Below are positions 31,585 through 40,377 of a stretch of DNA of 49,720 nucleotides, one piece after another. Made by a program: the position numbers and the translations under genes. Position 1 is the first letter of the stretch; the number at the start of each line of letters is the position of its first letter. Source of the stretch: Candidatus Latescibacterota bacterium (GTDB lineage Bacteria; Latescibacterota; UBA2968); assembly GCA_022821275.1 (NCBI GenBank), contig JAJEDY010000070.1, positions 1 to 49,720 of the forward strand, written 5' to 3'. A model generated the notes under the pieces. That model was not told the DNA's origin. It saw only the letters and a list, made by a program, of their open reading frames with translations, and made no database searches.

Positions 31585-32685
31585 ATGAGCAATGATCACG
31601 AAGACAGAGCATCGCGTATTCGCGTTACGGGGTTGACTGCGATACCGATTGGGGTGAAGGGATATGTCAAGGTCGAGACGAATGCCGGGATTACTGGCTG
31701 GGGTGAGATCAATAATATGGATACCAGGGTGACTTGCGCGCTTGCAGAGTCGCTTTCCGAACTGATTATTGGAGAGAATCCCACCCGTACGGAGCACCTC
31801 TGGCAGCGGATGTTCCGCGCACATCGCAATATCCGCAACGGCGGTTTGATGGTTCACACGATTTCCGCGATTGATATGGCGCTGTGGGATATCTGTGGCA
31901 AGCTGCACGGCGTTCCGGTGTATCGGCTGTTGGGTGGTCCGTGTCGGGACAAGATATGGATGTATCCAAGTCCAAAGGCGATCAAGACCGGGCCGGGCGG
32001 TGCCCAGTATTTTGCGGGTACGCCTGCCGAGATTGAGTCAATTGTTCAGAAGATTAAAGATGCGAGGGAGAAGGTGGGACACGACGGTGCCGTGATGTTC
32101 GATGCACATAGCTGCTTGCCACCGCCTCTGGTGAGGCAGTTTGCGGGCTATTTGAAGTCCGATGATTTGCTGTTTTTGGAAGAGGCGTGGGTGCCGGGGA
32201 ATATAGAGAATATGAAGAAGGTTCGCGAGATGGTGCCGGTGCCGCTTGCGACGGGTGAGCGAGATCGCACGATCTGGGAGGTGCGGGAGATTTTGGAGGC
32301 GCAGGTGATCGATGTGCTACAGCCAGATTGCGGTCACGGTGGGGGGATTACCCAGATGAAGAAGGTGGCTGCACTCGCGGAAGCGCATTTTGTTCCCATT
32401 GCACCGCATTGCACGATGTCTCATCTGGGTTTGACGGCGAGCCTGCATGTGGCTGCGTCGGTGCCGATGTTTTTGATCCACGAGGGTTACGAGGGCGTGC
32501 TTCCCGAAGATGTGGCGATTAAGACCTGGGAAATGGATGACGAAGGCTATGTGTCGTTGCCCGAAGGACCCGGGCTGGGGGTTGAGGTCAATGAAGCGCG
32601 CGCTATCGAAGTGGGTCAGAATCCAGCGCGTCCATTCGAGTGGCCGAATGCGAGGCTCCGGGATGGGACGGTGTCGGATTATTGA
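31585..32685 (+). CDS. Enolase-superfamily dehydratase/racemase (MR-like)
   Basis: A 366-residue enolase-superfamily protein. Metal ligands would be Asp173 (MFDAH), Glu199/200 (LFLEEA) and Glu225 (ATGERD). His275 in IAPHCTM follows the DVLQPDCGHGGGIT barrel strand. The Lys-x-Lys of classic mandelate racemase is not seen at the expected place (REKVGHDGAV), so it resembles mannonate-dehydratase-like or cycloisomerase-like members more than racemases. GGGAGG precedes the ATG. The next gene, a sugar-isomerase-like barrel, starts 56 bases on. The substrate is probably a sugar acid. Confidence 0.85.
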   Translation: MSNDHEDRASRIRVTGLTAIPIGVKGYVKVETNAGITGWGEINNMDTRVTCALAESLSELIIGENPTRTEHLWQRMFRAHRNIRNGGLMVHTISAIDMALWDICGKLHGVPVYRLLGGPCRDKIWMYPSPKAIKTGPGGAQYFAGTPAEIESIVQKIKDAREKVGHDGAVMFDAHSCLPPPLVRQFAGYLKSDDLLFLEEAWVPGNIENMKKVREMVPVPLATGERDRTIWEVREILEAQVIDVLQPDCGHGGGITQMKKVAALAEAHFVPIAPHCTMSHLGLTASLHVAASVPMFLIHEGYEGVLPEDVAIKTWEMDDEGYVSLPEGPGLGVEVNEARAIEVGQNPARPFEWPNARLRDGTVSDY

Positions 32686-32741
32686 TAATTGGATGAATCT
32701 GTTCGAGCGGGTGTGGAATGTTTGAAGCAGGGAGGCACAGT

Positions 32742-33545
32742 ATGAAAGTAGGTGTGTACGCTTCGATGTTCGGAAAAGATGATCCTCCGCGCCTGGAGAG
32801 TGTGGAAAGCTATATCCAACTGGCGTACCAATTGAAGCTGGACGTGATCGATTTCCACAGTGGGCGTGGATTTCGGTCGAAGCAGCTGGCGTACTTGTTC
32901 GAGGTGAAAATGCAGTGCCTAAGGTACGGGCTGTCAATCGGGTACCTGGCTTCAGGCGGGCATTTTGTGGGATCCGATGCGGATCTGGCTGAGAAACTGG
33001 CTCAGGCGAGAGCAGATGTGGATACGGCGGCGTTTATGGGTGCGCCCATGATCCGGTTGTTTTGCGGGCAGCCGCTAAAAGATGCCGAAGCGCAGAGGCG
33101 GGAAATCCGGTGTTTTCAGGAAGCAGCCGATTATGCCGCAGAGAAGGGGATCGCCGTGGGGCTACAGAACCATCCTTCTACGGGGGAAGATGTGCTGCGG
33201 ATTCTGGAACAGACAGACCGAGAAAATTTTACGCTTATTATGGACACCGGACAGTGGGTCGGATCGCCTGCGCGGAATCAGGGGGTGCCGGATCCGGAGG
33301 TGGATATTTATGCGTTTATGGAACAGACAGCACCATATACAGCCCATGTCCGGGCCAAGTTTTATAAGATTGATACGGGCGAGGAGATGTGGCTGGATTA
33401 TCTGCGGATTATTCAGATCCTGAAGGATGTGGATTTCAATGGCACGGTTTCGGTGGTCTTTGAAGGCAAGGATTTGAATGCGTGCGACGATACTGAGGTG
33501 ATCCGGCTGGCGGTTGCCCACCTGCGGGCGGTGATTGCAGGTTGA
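32742..33545 (+). CDS. Xylose-isomerase-like TIM barrel (AP endonuclease 2 family)
   Basis: A 267-residue sugar phosphate isomerase/epimerase family protein. It starts MKVGVYASMFGK and has metal-site candidates in IDFHSG, LQNHPSTGED, LIMDTGQW, and VVFEGKDL at the end. These place a His/Glu/Asp cluster at the barrel mouth. GGGAGG precedes the ATG at 32742, which I chose over one 24 bases upstream. It lies in the same operon as the enolase-superfamily protein, a common pairing in sugar-acid and polyol breakdown. Isomerase and epimerase cannot be told apart from sequence. Confidence 0.83.
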   Translation: MKVGVYASMFGKDDPPRLESVESYIQLAYQLKLDVIDFHSGRGFRSKQLAYLFEVKMQCLRYGLSIGYLASGGHFVGSDADLAEKLAQARADVDTAAFMGAPMIRLFCGQPLKDAEAQRREIRCFQEAADYAAEKGIAVGLQNHPSTGEDVLRILEQTDRENFTLIMDTGQWVGSPARNQGVPDPEVDIYAFMEQTAPYTAHVRAKFYKIDTGEEMWLDYLRIIQILKDVDFNGTVSVVFEGKDLNACDDTEVIRLAVAHLRAVIAG

Positions 33546-33552
33546 ACATCTT

Positions 33553-34635
33553 TTAATACTTTTCTCCATGTTTTTCGATCAGGTCTTCATTCCATTCAAT
33601 GCCGAGGCCGGGTGCGTCGTTCATAATGACATGCCCGTCTTTAAATTCTAAATCGCCTACCATATCTGTGCTGAAGTTTCGCAGGTAATTTTCTACTACC
33701 AGTCCATTATCTACTGCGGCGACTAAGACGCAACCCAGGGCTCCCTGCCCATGCGGGGCCATTTGCAGGTGATGGGCGCTGGCTATGGCCGCAATTTTCA
33801 TCCATTCGCTGATTCCGCCGCAGTTGTTTGGGTCGGCCTGGACGATGCGTACACCGCCGCGTTCGATCAGGTCGCGAAATCCCCAGCGCGTGGCTTCGTT
33901 TTCCCCACTGGCGACTGGATAGTCCAGCGCTTCGGCGACGAGTGCCGAGCCTTCGAGATCATCCGGGCGCACGGGTTCTTCATACCAGTAGGGATCGTAG
34001 GCTTCGATCATGCGTCCGAATCGAATTGCGGTATGCGCGTCCCAGGCGTTGTTCGCGTCGATCATCAGGGCGATGTCGTCGCCTATGGCTTTGCGTACGG
34101 CGTGTACCCTTTCTGCGTCTTCTTTTAATGTGATGCCCGGCCATCCCACTTTCATTTTTACTGCTTGAAATCCCTGACTCACATAGGTTGTCATTTCTTC
34201 GCAGAGTTCTGGTATTCCCTTGCCTTCTTCGTAATATCCACCCGCAGCATAGGCCCACAGTTTGTTTTGTACGCCGCCGAGCAATTTCCATACGGGTTGA
34301 TTGAGTGCTTTGCCCTTTAAGTCCCAGAGGGCGTTGTCAGCTGCACTGATCGCGTTGATGTATTCGCCTCTGGCAACGGGTTTGCGCGTGCCGCCCATGA
34401 ATAGTTTTTCCCATAAGTACGCGATTCGCATGGGGTCTTCGCCGATCAATTTTTCTTTTAATGTGTTCAGTTTTGTCCGCACAGATCCCGAGCACATGGT
34501 CATGCCTGTCAGGCCCTCATTTGTATATACTTCCAATCTGGCGCGGGACTTGGAGCGCGTGGTGACAATCGAGTTCCAGAATGGTTTTTCCAGGCGTTGT
34601 TTTACAACTGTCATTTTGATATCTGTGATTTTCAT
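33553..34635 (-). CDS. Mandelate racemase/muconate lactonizing-like enzyme
   Basis: A 360-residue enolase-superfamily enzyme with the full mandelate-racemase set: Lys160-x-Lys162 (VKMKVG), metal ligands Asp193 (MIDANN), Glu219 (WYEEP) and Glu245 (SGENEA), and the Asp268/His295 pair (QADPN, MAPHGQG). It would abstract the alpha-proton of a hydroxy- or sugar acid. AGGAG precedes the ATG. It is divergent from the ThDP enzyme, with 179 bases between, and convergent with the sugar-isomerase gene. It differs from the enzyme at 31585, which lacks the Lys-x-Lys, so the two have different substrates. Confidence 0.9.
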   Translation of the reverse strand: MKITDIKMTVVKQRLEKPFWNSIVTTRSKSRARLEVYTNEGLTGMTMCSGSVRTKLNTLKEKLIGEDPMRIAYLWEKLFMGGTRKPVARGEYINAISAADNALWDLKGKALNQPVWKLLGGVQNKLWAYAAGGYYEEGKGIPELCEEMTTYVSQGFQAVKMKVGWPGITLKEDAERVHAVRKAIGDDIALMIDANNAWDAHTAIRFGRMIEAYDPYWYEEPVRPDDLEGSALVAEALDYPVASGENEATRWGFRDLIERGGVRIVQADPNNCGGISEWMKIAAIASAHHLQMAPHGQGALGCVLVAAVDNGLVVENYLRNFSTDMVGDLEFKDGHVIMNDAPGLGIEWNEDLIEKHGEKY

Positions 34636-34814
34636 TGTGGTCTCCTGTATTTAAAAAATCCTGAAGAGCTTTGTCGCAGCAATATAAAGTGCATCCCAAA
34701 CGCGACAATGGAAATCTCACCTGTTCTGGTATTGCTTGTGCTGTTCCGGGCGACGGGTTATCATATTTCACAATGGATTTTTTTGAGAACAAATTGCCAA
34801 GGAGGTGAGGGGTT

Positions 34815-36554
34815 ATGAAAAAGAGATCTATTACAGCAACCCCATCCGAAATTATTGTCGAGCAACTCGCCGCATTGGGCGTGCAGTATGTATTTAACAA
34901 TTCTGGCTCTCGGGAGGCCCTTTTTTTTGACGCGCTCCACATAAATCCCAATGTTCACGGTATTCTGGCGCTTCACGAGGGTAGTGTGGCTGCGATGGCG
35001 GGGGGATATACGCAGGGGAATCTCGATCCGGCTGTGATGGTCGTCCATCTGGGTGCCGGATTGGCGCAGTGTTTGGGGCAGTTGATCAATGTCTGGAGTG
35101 GAAGCCTGCCCGTTGTGGTGCTTACGTTTGCGGGGGATACGGGGAGTTATGGAGACCGGGTAGGGCTGGATTTGACGCACAATGTGGGGCCAACTTCGAT
35201 TGCGGAGCCTTTTACCAAGGCGAGTTGGACGGTGATTGAAGCGGATGGCTTGCCACAGGCGATTGAGCGCGCGCTGCGCGTTGCCAAAACCCCACCGGTC
35301 GGTCCGGTTCATCTTGCTGTTTATGATCGGTTGCTCGGAAATGATATGGTGAGTGCAGAGATTATTGAGGGAGAGATTCAGTCTGTGCGGGCGGGTTATC
35401 CGGCAGATGAGGATGTCGAAGCCGTTATTCGCGCGCTGTCCGATGCCCGGCGGCCGCTGTTTTATGTGGGGGACGGTATCTGGAAGAGTGGGGCAGAGGC
35501 GCGGGTTATGGCGTTGGCAGAGCAGTATGGATGCCCGATTGCGGGTACATGGACCGAGATGCGCAGGACTCCGCAAAGCCACAGTCTGCACTGCGGGCGG
35601 ATCGCAGAGGCTATTGCCGAGGTGTCACCCGATCTGATTGTGTGCATTGGCGTGCGCCACAATGGTCGCGGGAAACCCCAGGATTTTGATGTGTTGTCGG
35701 GGGCACAACGCCTGATTGGGATTGGGCCAGATGTCGAGAATTTTACGAATCTTCCGGGGTTGGATCTCGCGATTTTGGCAGATGAGTTCAGGACGCTTGA
35801 ATGTCTTGAACGCGCTTCGCCTCAGGTGTCTTTTGCCGAGCGCCTCGCCCGTGCCGAGATGCACGCTGCTTCCCTCCACGCAAAGCGAAAAGCGGCGGTA
35901 AAGCGCGTGGCGCAGGAGGCGGGACAAGTGAGACCCTATGTGCTGGTGGATGCAATTGATCGGGGGCTGGAGAGGTTGGGCGGGGGTTTGACGATGGTCG
36001 AGCAATACGCCGTGCCAATAGATAGTCGAGGAGATGCTTATGGCGCGGGGCGCAATGCCTATGTCCGGGCGGCCGGGGGATCGGAGGGTTATGGGATTGG
36101 CGGGACGATTGGATTGAAGCTGGCAGTACCGCACAAGCCCGTGGTTGGGCTGGTGGGCGATGGGTCGATGTATTATGCCGATTCCGGGCTTTGGACGGCT
36201 GCCCACCACCAGATTCCGGTGCTTTTTGTGATTCCAAATAATCGGTCTTATGGTATTGTGGCGACTAATTTTGAGCGGGCGGGTGGTGTGATGAAGGAGA
36301 CGGGGGAGTACCCGGGGGTGGTTCTGGACGGGATTGATCCGGTGAAAATAGCAGAAGGGTTTGGTGTAGAGGGGATGCAGGTCGATGAGGAGTCGGATCT
36401 GGATGGTGCTATTGCGCGGGGATTGGATGTGGTGGAGGGCGAGGAACGCCCCTTTTTGCTGGATGTGAAATTGCCTCTTGGGCTGCCCGAGGGCGGACGG
36501 GCAGCAACGCCTTTCCATCTGACGGAGATTCGGAGCAAGGCGAGTGCGGCGTAA
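34815..36554 (+). CDS. Thiamine-diphosphate-dependent enzyme (acetolactate-synthase/decarboxylase type)
   Basis: A 579-residue ThDP enzyme. Glu55 in LALHEGSVAA is the coenzyme-activating Glu of the Pyr domain. The PP domain carries VGDGSMYYADSG near 445, with Asn in VIPNNRSYG about 28 residues later, forming the GDG...N metal motif. A middle domain (NADSG-less, Rossmann-like) spans about 190-330. Benzoylformate-decarboxylase-like or acetolactate-synthase-like members give this layout; no regulatory subunit gene is near, favouring a catabolic decarboxylase or lyase. AAGGAGGTGAGG before the ATG is strong. Substrate unknown. Confidence 0.87.
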   Translation: MKKRSITATPSEIIVEQLAALGVQYVFNNSGSREALFFDALHINPNVHGILALHEGSVAAMAGGYTQGNLDPAVMVVHLGAGLAQCLGQLINVWSGSLPVVVLTFAGDTGSYGDRVGLDLTHNVGPTSIAEPFTKASWTVIEADGLPQAIERALRVAKTPPVGPVHLAVYDRLLGNDMVSAEIIEGEIQSVRAGYPADEDVEAVIRALSDARRPLFYVGDGIWKSGAEARVMALAEQYGCPIAGTWTEMRRTPQSHSLHCGRIAEAIAEVSPDLIVCIGVRHNGRGKPQDFDVLSGAQRLIGIGPDVENFTNLPGLDLAILADEFRTLECLERASPQVSFAERLARAEMHAASLHAKRKAAVKRVAQEAGQVRPYVLVDAIDRGLERLGGGLTMVEQYAVPIDSRGDAYGAGRNAYVRAAGGSEGYGIGGTIGLKLAVPHKPVVGLVGDGSMYYADSGLWTAAHHQIPVLFVIPNNRSYGIVATNFERAGGVMKETGEYPGVVLDGIDPVKIAEGFGVEGMQVDEESDLDGAIARGLDVVEGEERPFLLDVKLPLGLPEGGRAATPFHLTEIRSKASAA

Positions 36555-36620
36555 TGGGTAATGGGGTAAATTTGAAAGTTTAAGTTGCATATTGTCACAT
36601 CTTCGGTTATTTTGGGTGCT

Positions 36621-37790
36621 ATGATTAAGCGCGAGATTACACCCTGTCTGGTCGAACTTTTCGAAAAATATCCGTTTGTCACTGTGACTGGACCGCGTCA
36701 GTCCGGCAAGACCACCCTTTGCCGCGCGGCGTTTCCCCATCTCAAGTACGTCAATCTGGAAGCACCCGATCAGCGGGAATTTGCCGAGTCCGATCCCCGC
36801 GGCTTTCTCTCTCATATCGGTGAGGGCGTTATTTTGGACGAGATTCAGCGCGTGCCAGAGCTTTTGTCCTACCTGCAGGTCTATGCCGACGAAGCGCGAC
36901 GGAACGGTCTTTTCGTGCTTACGGGCAGCGAGCAATTCAGGCTCTCCGATGCCATTAACCAGTCGCTGGCAGGACGCACGGCGCTGCTACGCCTGTTGCC
37001 TTTCTCGCTTGCAGAACGCCGAGGAATCGGCGCGAGCGAAAGCATAGATGATATCTTGTACTCTGGTTTTTATCCCCGCATTCACGATCAGAAACTCGAA
37101 CCGCGTCAAGCTCTTGGCGACTATTTCGAAACTTATGTCGAGCGCGATGTGCGCCAGATTGGGGAGATTCGCAATCTTTCCAGTTTTCATCGCTTCGTTC
37201 GCTTGTGTGCCGGGCGTGTGGGGCAACTGGCCAATCTCTCTGCTCTGGGTGCAGACGCTGGCGTTTCTCACACTACGGCGCGACACTGGCTGACGGTCCT
37301 GGAAGCGAGCTATGTGGTTTTTCAACTTCCGCCGTTTTACGCCAATATTCGCAAGCGTCTGGTCAAGTCTCCCAAGCTCTATTTTTACGATGTCGGATTG
37401 GCGAGCTATCTCATAGGCATTGAACATGCCGGGCAGATTGCCACACATCCGCTCCGAGGTGCATTGTTCGAGAATGCAGTCGTGTTAGAGGCTCTCAAGC
37501 ACCGTTTCAATCGAGGCTACCGGTCCAATTTGTCTTTTTTTCGAGACGCCCGGGGGTTGGAATGTGACCTTTTGTATGAGAATGGCAATGGTATCTGTGC
37601 TATTGAGATCAAGTCCGGTGCTACGATTGCCTCCGATTATTTCAATGCACTCAACCGGATTGCAAGGGTACTGCCGCAAATTTCCGGCAAAGCGGTCGTC
37701 TATGGGGGCGCGGATCGGCAATCTCGACGAGATGGCGAGGTGGTACCGCTGGCCGGTTTGGGCGAAGTACTTGAGCAGTTTGACCGCTAA
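36621..37790 (+). CDS. DUF4143-type AAA ATPase
   Basis: A 389-residue ATPase. Walker A is GPRQSGKTT at 24-32 and Walker B is VILDEIQR at 70-77, followed by a TGSEQF sensor. The C-terminal DUF4143 domain has FYDVGLASYLIGI, FENAVVLEALK and CDLLYENGNG...AIEIKSG, resembling a PD-(D/E)xK-type fold remnant (D...E-x-K). These proteins are widespread, often called archaeal-type ATPases, with no clear role. The ATG at 36621 is chosen as the start of the family match; its ribosome site is weak. It is a single-gene insertion in the metabolic run. Confidence 0.87.
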   Translation: MIKREITPCLVELFEKYPFVTVTGPRQSGKTTLCRAAFPHLKYVNLEAPDQREFAESDPRGFLSHIGEGVILDEIQRVPELLSYLQVYADEARRNGLFVLTGSEQFRLSDAINQSLAGRTALLRLLPFSLAERRGIGASESIDDILYSGFYPRIHDQKLEPRQALGDYFETYVERDVRQIGEIRNLSSFHRFVRLCAGRVGQLANLSALGADAGVSHTTARHWLTVLEASYVVFQLPPFYANIRKRLVKSPKLYFYDVGLASYLIGIEHAGQIATHPLRGALFENAVVLEALKHRFNRGYRSNLSFFRDARGLECDLLYENGNGICAIEIKSGATIASDYFNALNRIARVLPQISGKAVVYGGADRQSRRDGEVVPLAGLGEVLEQFDR

Positions 37791-37823
37791 TCATTTTTTT
37801 TACCTCTTTTAGGAGATAGTTTT

Positions 37824-38936
37824 ATGGCACTTAAAGTTGGCGTTGTTGGTATGGGTGGTGTTGGCAACCGGCATGCGGGCTGTCATGCAGAAGACGACCT
37901 TGCAGATCTCGTTGCGGTGTGCGATGTTGTCAAAGAGTCCGCGGATAGGGCTGCGGAAAGACACGGTGTTAAAGCTTATTATAGCCTCAAAGATATGTTG
38001 GAGAATGAGGACCTGGATATTGTCGATGTCACGACCGGGGGAAATGAGAACGGCAGTTGGCACTATGAACCGACGATGGAGGCTCTCGCCGCTGGCAGAC
38101 ACGTTTTGTGTGAAAAACCCCTGTCCAACGATATTGACGAAGCCCGCGATATGGTCGCTTATGCCGCAGAACAAAATCTATACCTCGGCTGCAATCTCAA
38201 CCATTATTTCTCTCAGCCTGCGGACAAAGCGCGGGAATATATTACAGAAGGCAAAGTGGGCGAACAAATTTACTGTATTCACAAGATGGGGTTTGCAGGG
38301 GGCGAAGCGACTTATAGACCAGGCAAAGGGCCTAAGTCGTGGGGACATCCCTATTTTCACGTCAAGGCTTTTCTCACGCATCCTTTCAGCGTGATGCGCG
38401 ATTTTTGCGGCAATATCACCCATGTGCAGGCATTTTTTGATCGTCCCAGTTTTCGCAAGCAAGCGGGCGATCTCATGATTTCCCTCAATAGTATTCACGT
38501 GCGTTTTGAAAACGGTGCGATGGGGTATTTGCTGAGCCAGCGCGGCGATGTCACTTTTGGTCTGGGCGGCTGGTGGAGCGTTGAGGTGGCGGGTACGCGC
38601 GGGACTTTTTGTATTGAAAATTGCGTTGAAAAAATCACTTTCTGGCCCGCGCCCGGCACAGCACCTATGCCAGAGAATATGTCGCACGGTGCCGCGCCCG
38701 ATCCCATTGTCGATGATACGGGGATTACTGACTTTGGCTCCACCTTTCCCAATCGCATCCACGCTTTTCTCGAGGATGTCACCAATGGTGTGCCCAGGGA
38801 AGAACTCCGCGCTTCGGGTCACGATGCACTCGCGGCTCTCGAATACACGTGGGCGGCGATTGAGTCCTATGAAAATGGCGGTGTGCTCGTCACTCCCAAT
38901 CCCCTGCCTTTGCTCAAACGAGATCCGATGACTTAA
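37824..38936 (+). CDS. Gfo/Idh/MocA-family oxidoreductase
   Basis: A 370-residue NAD(P)-dependent oxidoreductase. VGMGGVGNRHAG at 8-19 is the Rossmann loop, and CEKPLS at 96-101 is the family Lys-Pro signature. The C-terminal half forms the usual beta-sheet substrate domain. AGGAGATAG precedes the ATG. It likely oxidises a sugar or sugar derivative such as inositol or a glycoside. It stands alone between the ATPase and a terminator. No signal peptide or Tat motif is seen, so it is cytoplasmic. Confidence 0.9.
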   Translation: MALKVGVVGMGGVGNRHAGCHAEDDLADLVAVCDVVKESADRAAERHGVKAYYSLKDMLENEDLDIVDVTTGGNENGSWHYEPTMEALAAGRHVLCEKPLSNDIDEARDMVAYAAEQNLYLGCNLNHYFSQPADKAREYITEGKVGEQIYCIHKMGFAGGEATYRPGKGPKSWGHPYFHVKAFLTHPFSVMRDFCGNITHVQAFFDRPSFRKQAGDLMISLNSIHVRFENGAMGYLLSQRGDVTFGLGGWWSVEVAGTRGTFCIENCVEKITFWPAPGTAPMPENMSHGAAPDPIVDDTGITDFGSTFPNRIHAFLEDVTNGVPREELRASGHDALAALEYTWAAIESYENGGVLVTPNPLPLLKRDPMT

Positions 38937-38951
38937 AAAGCGAGAGATAAT

Positions 38952-38987
38952 AAAAAACGGGATCCATTCAGGTGTCCCGTTTTTTTA
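38952..38987 (+). terminator. Rho-independent terminator
   Basis: AAAAAACGGGA (38952-38962) pairs with TCCCGTTTTTT (38975-38985) around a 12-base loop, and T residues continue after the stem. It closes the Gfo/Idh/MocA gene, and its A-run makes it bidirectional for the minus-strand pair that ends at 39047. Confidence 0.8.
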
Positions 38988-39046
38988 TATATTCTTTGTC
39001 AGCGGTATAAAATTGCACACGCGCAGCACAACGTCAGTATAGCAGG

Positions 39047-39409
39047 TCAATGCTTCCTGTGCAATATCGGTGATGTAATTGGAACCATTTCAATGGCAGA
39101 TGGTGTATAGGCCGATAGCGGGAGGATTTCTTTGATGGGTGAGCGTTGAAGGATATCTATAACCATATCTCTCAGTGTATCGGATAGGTCGCTCAGGCCC
39201 GTTAAGGGGAAACTTCGAGGCCCTATATTCGTTTGTTGCGTCAAAATCGAATAGTCAAAAAATGTCAATCCAACAGCTTTGCGTTTGGTCTTATCAATCC
39301 GAAGTAGAATATGATCGTTTAGCTCGATGCCCGTTGCTTTAACATTGGGTTCAAATGACACATAGAGCGTATCACTTTCTCTGTCGTAGTTGAAATTGGG
39401 TTCAGTCAT
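39047..39409 (-). CDS. DUF2283-family protein, likely antitoxin
   Basis: A 120-residue protein. NFNYDRESDTLYVSFEP at 4-20 is the DUF2283 hallmark (Y-D-x-E-x-D-x-L-Y), followed by LRIDKTKRKAVGLTFFDYSI. DUF2283 proteins often sit next to a small toxin-like gene, and here the ATG overlaps the stop of the upstream gene by four bases (ATGA). The C-terminal part (about 75-120) is longer than in many DUF2283 proteins. The antitoxin role is inferred from context. Confidence 0.7.
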   Translation of the reverse strand: MTEPNFNYDRESDTLYVSFEPNVKATGIELNDHILLRIDKTKRKAVGLTFFDYSILTQQTNIGPRSFPLTGLSDLSDTLRDMVIDILQRSPIKEILPLSAYTPSAIEMVPITSPILHRKH

Positions 39410-39738
39410 ATTGTCAGAATCTCTTTTTGGTACGCTGTGAGAATATAATTGTTCGCAATCTCATGGCCGTTTACTTCCCGAAATTTGAAAAGGACAATGG
39501 CGACGATATGCGTATTGTCTCCGACCAGGTCGTCAAAAGATTTGCTGTATCGATACTTGTGAAAATTTAAAGGCTCTTGTTTGCGTTGCCCCAGTCGAAT
39601 TGCATCTCGAAGATGTAATTCAAAATCCCGCATCTCAGGATGGTTCCAGGGATCAATAATGTGCTCCCATCTCTCATTGGTAAGATAGATGGTGTTGCCA
39701 TATCGATCTTCAACCGCCCATCGTCTGCCGACAGCCAT
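39406..39738 (-). CDS. Small toxin-like protein (BECR/DUF4258-type fold suspected)
   Basis: A 110-residue protein with GNTIYLTNERWEHIIDPW, HPEM and later FRE near residue 87 with an LTAYQKEI end. His, Arg and Trp patterns in the first 40 residues resemble the barnase-EndoU-colicin-RelE-like (BECR) toxins and DUF4258 proteins. It is the first gene of a two-gene minus-strand unit with DUF2283. AGGAAAT precedes the ATG at 39738. The RNase role is inferred. A palindromic sequence about 70-90 bases upstream could be the pair's operator. Confidence 0.55.
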   Translation of the reverse strand: MAVGRRWAVEDRYGNTIYLTNERWEHIIDPWNHPEMRDFELHLRDAIRLGQRKQEPLNFHKYRYSKSFDDLVGDNTHIVAIVLFKFREVNGHEIANNYILTAYQKEILTI

Positions 39739-39806
39739 GTAATTTCCTATTTACAGAATGAAAAAAAATATGTGAAAAGTCAAGCATGATGTATTCATTT
39801 CACACT

Positions 39807-39829
39807 GTTCAACTTGAACATATCGTTCA
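39807..39829. promoter_or_regulatory. Palindromic operator candidate upstream of the DUF2283 pair
   Basis: GTTCAACTTGAAC (39807-39819, 6-base arms, 1-base centre) overlaps TGAACATATCGTTCA (39815-39829, 5-base arms). Together they give three GTTCA/TGAAC half-sites in alternating orientation. It lies 69-91 bases before the toxin-like gene's start, within an otherwise AT-rich gene-free stretch (39739-39980). Autoregulation by the antitoxin is the likely use. Confidence 0.45.
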
Positions 39830-39980
39830 TTATATCTGCAATTTTCAGGTTGTATCTCACTCCCGCAAATTTTATGCCAATCTCTTTTATAGATTAAGAA
39901 ATAGTTGTAAAATCGGTGCAAGGGACGTATGTTATCGCTGTCAAAGAATATCAAATCTCACTTAAGAGAGGAAATATCTT

Positions 39981-40325
39981 ATGAATCTAAGGGAAGAAAT
40001 CAAGGACGATATCGCGATTATTACCCTTACGGGTGAATTGATGGACGGGCCTGATGTTATGCCGTTTCACGACCACATCAAGCAACTCGTTGCAAGTGGC
40101 ACCAATCGCGTGATTGTCGATTTTTCTGCCATCAGGTGGTTTGGCAGTGCAATGCTCGGAGTTCTCACCGCGTCTCTGGCAACTGTCAAAGCAGCAGGTG
40201 GCGATTTGCGCCTGGTGGGTATTACCAGAAGAATCGAGAGTATTCTCATGGTTACGTCTCTGGCTTCGGCCTTCCAAACGTTCAGAACGTTGAATCGCGC
40301 TATGGTCAGTTTCAGGCATGAGTAA
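39981..40325 (+). CDS. STAS-domain anti-sigma-factor antagonist
   Basis: A 114-residue STAS protein (SpoIIAA-like). VIVDFSAIRWFGSAMLGVL at about 44-62 is the core strand and helix, where the phosphorylatable Ser normally follows Asp. Here the position reads F-G-S, so the regulatory Ser is present but the preceding Asp is Gly. AGAGGAAAT precedes the ATG. It would bind an anti-sigma kinase and release a sigma factor, but no such kinase or sigma gene lies beside it. It is followed by an MFS transporter gene. Confidence 0.85.
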   Translation: MNLREEIKDDIAIITLTGELMDGPDVMPFHDHIKQLVASGTNRVIVDFSAIRWFGSAMLGVLTASLATVKAAGGDLRLVGITRRIESILMVTSLASAFQTFRTLNRAMVSFRHE

Positions 40326-40377
40326 TGAGCAGTGAAGAAGACAATGCGGGTGGGAGGCTGTGTTGTGACTCACAGGG

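Noticed and set aside
35625..36935. Minus-strand open frame of about 436 codons opposite the ThDP gene.
   Set aside because: Shadow frame; the ThDP enzyme on the plus strand has both coenzyme motifs.
39751..39954. A 67-codon minus-strand frame upstream of the DUF2283 pair.
   Set aside because: It lies in an AT-rich control region, has no ribosome site and overlaps the palindromic operator candidate.
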